From: Pigoraptor vietnamica
Lineage: Eukaryota; Opisthokonta; Filasterea
Direction of reading: 5' to 3'
Length of the DNA: 10,271 nucleotides
Assembly (NCBI GenBank): GCA_943704525.1
Contig: CALSCQ010002498.1
Coordinates: forward strand, 1 to 10,271
A program made the position numbers and the translations under genes. The stretch's first letter is position 1. Every line of letters starts with the position of its first letter. The notes under the pieces were generated by a model. It was not told the origin of the DNA, ran no database searches, and worked only from the letters and a program-made list of their open reading frames with translations. Below are positions 6,994-10,271 of the stretch, piece after piece.

Positions 6994-9900
6994 TTACACT
7001 ATCGCGTATTGCGAGTACAGCAGCTGGCGCACGGTGAAGTAGTCGTCGCACAGCGCGCCCTCGAGAATCACGCGCCCAGAGGCATCCTACAGGGGGAAGT
7101 GTCCGGTCAGAACAGCAACATATCACATCGGTCGTCGTCCATTGGCTCCATCTCGGTGTGACAAGAGAAAGTCGTGTACGGACAGAAGGGTAACAGAGGG
7201 ACTGCGCAAATAGGACCAGCACTTGACGGGCGCGCTTCAACACCAACGCCCCACCTTTCGCACAGCGACTACGCCATTGCACACGAGACTCGTCCCAACG
7301 AACTCAGCCTGGTGAGGACGGGCGACGCAAAGTGGCAGAGTGTGAATAGATGAACATCAGATGGATCTAGGTGGCAGCAGAAATGTTACAAAACCCACAG
7401 CACAATGGCAGGCAACCGCACCGACAGAACCTCACGTGCAAAACTGCAACGGCAGCAAAGCGCACACCCACCGATATGTTGGCGCCGGCGAGGATTTTCT
7501 TGAAGTCCGACAGGCGCAGTTCGCCGAGGAAGACGGGCGCGTGGCCCTTGTTGTGCGCGCTTTTCGGCAAGACGTCGAGGCTCGGAATGTCCGACGGTGC
7601 GCGCGCAGTGCCCGCCGCCACGTCATTCACGCGGATGACGCCATCCACATAGGCGACCTCGTAGTTGTCCAGCTGAAGCGCAGAGAACAAAGTCAGCGCA
7701 GTGCAAGGCGAGTCGCGAGTGTCGCGCACACGCACGAGCACACACAAGGCACGTGCGCTAGCCACAAAACACCGAAGGACCAGTCAGTCGTACCTTGGCA
7801 AACGTGAGTGCGCTGACCAGCGCGTCCTTCAAGCGCACTTGGAAGATGTTCGTCGTCGCCGTGACGTCCACCGTTTCGCCCACGGCGGGTGCGAACACCT
7901 TGCACGCGCGCGACGTTTCCGAACCTCCAAAGGCGTGCGCCAGCGCCGCGCGGAGGTGCTCTGTCGACTCTTCGGAGCCGTGCACGATAATCTGCAGAAC
8001 AAAAAGCAACGAAAAAGAAGTGACGAAGTTGAGAGTATCAGTTTCGATGCAGCTGCGACGTGCTCAAGAGGGCAAAGGTGTGTGTGAACGCGCGTGTGCG
8101 TGTGCGCTTTTGTGTGTGCGTGCGAGGAGTGCCTCACCGTCTGTCGAGCGGCGATCTTTTCGGCGATGTTACGCAGCGAAACGCCGTCGGCGCGCCCTTC
8201 GAAATCGACGTACTTGAGTGCGGCGGTCACGATCACCGACACGGGCAATGTGATGCACTTGGTGGGCACCTCCTCGCTGCGTCCGTGTGGCGTCAGGTGA
8301 GAAAATTGTGGATGAGGCGTTGGACGCGACAAGGAAGCGACACTCGTGATAATGGAAGTGCCCATTGGCTTGCATACTGAACACAAGCGAGAACAAAGGA
8401 CGCATGCGCACGACACGAGAGAGAGGAGATGGCATGCACAAGCGCACGTGATATTGGCACTCACGGGGGCTCCTCGACTGGCGCCTCTGGGGCAGGCTGG
8501 TCGACCTCCATCTTCTCGCCGTCACGCTGCAAAAAGAGCACGATTCTCGTCAAGGCATCACGGACAAACGGGAAACTAAAGAGGCAAAAAAATCCACAAC
8601 AACAATTCAAAGTTGGCCGCCTCACCTCGCGCTGTGCGGCAGCATCCGCAGCAGCGAGCGTTGCGCCGACGTCACCGCCCGACATGAGAAAGTCCTCTGG
8701 CCGAATGACCTCGCCGTAGTCGTCCCATCGCGCCCTGAGGGAACAGTAGCAACGCCGTGTGAGCAAGGCTTCGCGCTGGGCAGCGCGACACGGGATGCCG
8801 CCTCCGTCTTCACGACATTGAAAGGCGACAGCGAAGGCCTCCCATGGAACTCTCAATCCTCGCTGATGAGAGTAAGAGCCGCGGGGGCAACACACTACTA
8901 GATGAGTGCAACACAAGAGCAGGTGACGTGCACCCCGAGAAGGGGACGCACCTCTCCTCGTGGAACGGAAACATCGGGAAGCTGCGCGTCTGCTTAAAGA
9001 AGCTGCCCGTCGCCGCACCGCCGCGGGCACGTGACCCGCCCTCGTCGCCTTGGGCCTGCGAGCCAACAAACATGTCGTGCCGCACGCCGATGGAGTCCCT
9101 GAAGAGACAGACAAACATTAACAAACACAGCAACGAAACAATAACAAAAAAAACAACGACACGAGACCTCGTGGCAGTCATAGAGGTTGAACCCCCATTG
9201 ACTCAACACAATGACACGAGAGAGGAAAGACGCCGGTGAAGTGGACAGCATCGTCTGGCTGGACGGCTCACACAAATCAGAGAGAAAAATGAACGAGACT
9301 CGATTGCTCGCCATGCGTCTCAAACAGCGCAAAATGCAGCGGCACGCACCTCCTTCTTGGGCCACGCACGGGCTCCTCTTCGCTCTCGTCCTGAAATTCC
9401 ATCGCCGTGGGCTCCTGAGTGCAAGAGCAGCAGGGCGTGAGACGGACATCGCAGGAGACATGAGAGAGGCCAACTATGTGCATGAGAACAGACAGGGAAC
9501 GGCACGAGACGGGCAAGACAACACCAACGGCTGCGCGAGTGGACGCATCTCAACACACAACGACGAGGCACTGTGCATAACAGACAATAGGGCGCTTAAC
9601 ATACAATAAGGCTGCTTCCCGCCCCACCTCGCTCTCCTCGAGCTCCTTCAGCCGCTTTTCCTCCTCCTTCTTCGCATTGTACTCGGCAAGCTCCGCACCC
9701 ACGAGGGGCACGCGCTCCCTCCGCTGCAAGACGCGCCAATGCAATCAATGAACGACGAGGCACCAGGGGACACGCGATCAGACGGTGTCATGAATCAGCT
9801 GCGGAAAGCACCATCAAATGCGGCCATCAACGCGACGAGGGAGCAACAAGGTGAGAATTGCAAACAGCAGTGTAACGCAAAACAGCAGTTGTAACAGAGA

Positions 9901-10163
9901 CGCAAAAAGGGATAAATGGGAGCATTTTCGAATAGAAGCGAACGGCAGACCCACCACAAAGTTGACGACGCGCCCTTCCTGGAGCGTCGTCTGCCTCGCC
10001 TTCTCTTCGACTGCGACGTCGCACAGCGCGCGCCCCACAGTGCCGGGCGACGGCCGCGTGGTGAACACGATGAGGTTCTTGGGCGACGACGCCCACTGGA
10101 GGAAGAGGTCCTGCGCAAAGCCCGTCGAGAGGCCCTCGAAGGTCGCGAGAGCAACCTTGGGGC
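6994..10163 (-). CDS. CPSF2: Cleavage and polyadenylation specificity factor subunit 2 (CPSF100), C-terminal 457 residues, 11 exons, 5'-partial
   Basis: Exons in transcript order: 10163-9955, 9723-9628, 9414-9350, 9098-8952, 8734-8626, 8526-8465, 8276-8138, 7991-7794, 7672-7472, 7308-7255, 7086-6994 (stop TAA at 6996-6994). Every junction is GT-AG and in phase; introns are 99-251 nt. Family landmarks in order: the beta-CASP end with FAQDLFLQWASSPKNLIVF and RPSPGTVGRAL; RVPLVGAELAEYNAKKEEE; GSFFKQ...PMFPFHEER; WDDYGEVIRPEDF; VPTKCITL; KYVDFEGRADG; QTIIVHGSEES; NIFQVRLKDALVS; AYVDGVIRV; LRLSDFKKIL; AEFVGTSLVCN; and the terminus VRQLLYSQYAIV. CPSF100 is the non-catalytic metallo-beta-lactamase partner of the CPSF73 endonuclease in pre-mRNA 3'-end cleavage, acting in the nucleus. 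The metallo-beta-lactamase half lies beyond the right edge. The spacer between VDGVIRV and LRLSDF is shorter than in vertebrate CPSF100. Confidence 0.94.
8078..8125 (-). repeat. (CA)n/(CG)n-rich stretch in a CPSF2 intron
   Basis: A GT/GC alternating stretch on the plus strand, which is CA-rich on the sense strand of the CPSF2 intron 7992-8137. It ends next to the donor. It matches the C/A-rich intron style of the other gene. Confidence 0.6.
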
Positions 10164-10271
10164 CTGTAGGAGGTGGGTGCAGCGAGAGCGTGTGTAGCGT
10201 AAGCGTGCATACGTGTGCGAGTGTGTGCGGAAAAGAAGAGGAGGGGCGCGGGGGGGGGGGGGGGGGGGGGG
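10164..10271 (-). other. Partial CPSF2 intron ending in a homopolymer at the contig edge
   Basis: Upstream of the acceptor (CCTCCTACAG on the minus strand) lies CA-rich sequence, then a run of at least 22 C (G on the plus strand, 10250-10271) at the end of the window. The acceptor is phase 1, so a preceding exon must exist. Confidence 0.75.

Overview
The window is nuclear DNA from a GC-rich, intron-rich eukaryote, most likely a free-living protist. The evidence is two multi-exon genes with consistent GT-AG introns, one of them the universal eukaryotic mRNA 3'-end factor CPSF100, plus C/A-rich intronic simple repeats. I cannot name the lineage. The sequence starts in a poly-C run and ends in a poly-G run, so it looks like a whole contig broken at homopolymers. 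Both genes lose their 5' ends there, and they are convergent (tail to tail).

Left two thirds (183-6711, + strand): one gene of at least ten exons. Its visible part encodes about 1528 residues. In order these are a Ser/Thr/Ala/Pro linker, three nearly identical cupredoxin (type 1 copper) modules, a second Pro/Ser/Gln linker, a DOMON haem domain, a five-helix cytochrome b561 membrane core, a cytochrome b5 domain and a ferredoxin-reductase-type FAD/NAD(P)H domain. By topology the copper and DOMON parts face outside and the b5/flavin parts face the cytosol. The inferred function is to carry electrons from cytosolic NAD(P)H through FAD, b5 haem, b561 haems and DOMON haem to copper sites outside the cell. 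The b5 domain and the NAD lobe each carry a long low-complexity insertion with RRxS motifs.

The cupredoxin modules form the most dynamic part. Each is a two-exon cassette (266 + 67 nt in the complete internal copy) bounded by phase-1 introns. The duplicated block includes intron sequence. The cassette introns alternate between G/T-rich and C/A-rich, with a C33 tract and a G48 tract on either side of exon 3.

Right third (10163-6994, - strand): eleven exons encode the C-terminal 457 residues of CPSF100 (CPSF2), ending in a perfectly family-like C-terminus. The two genes are separated by about 280 bp of AT-richer 3'-flanking DNA holding a T16 tract and an AATAAA on the CPSF2 strand. The genes have no evident functional link.
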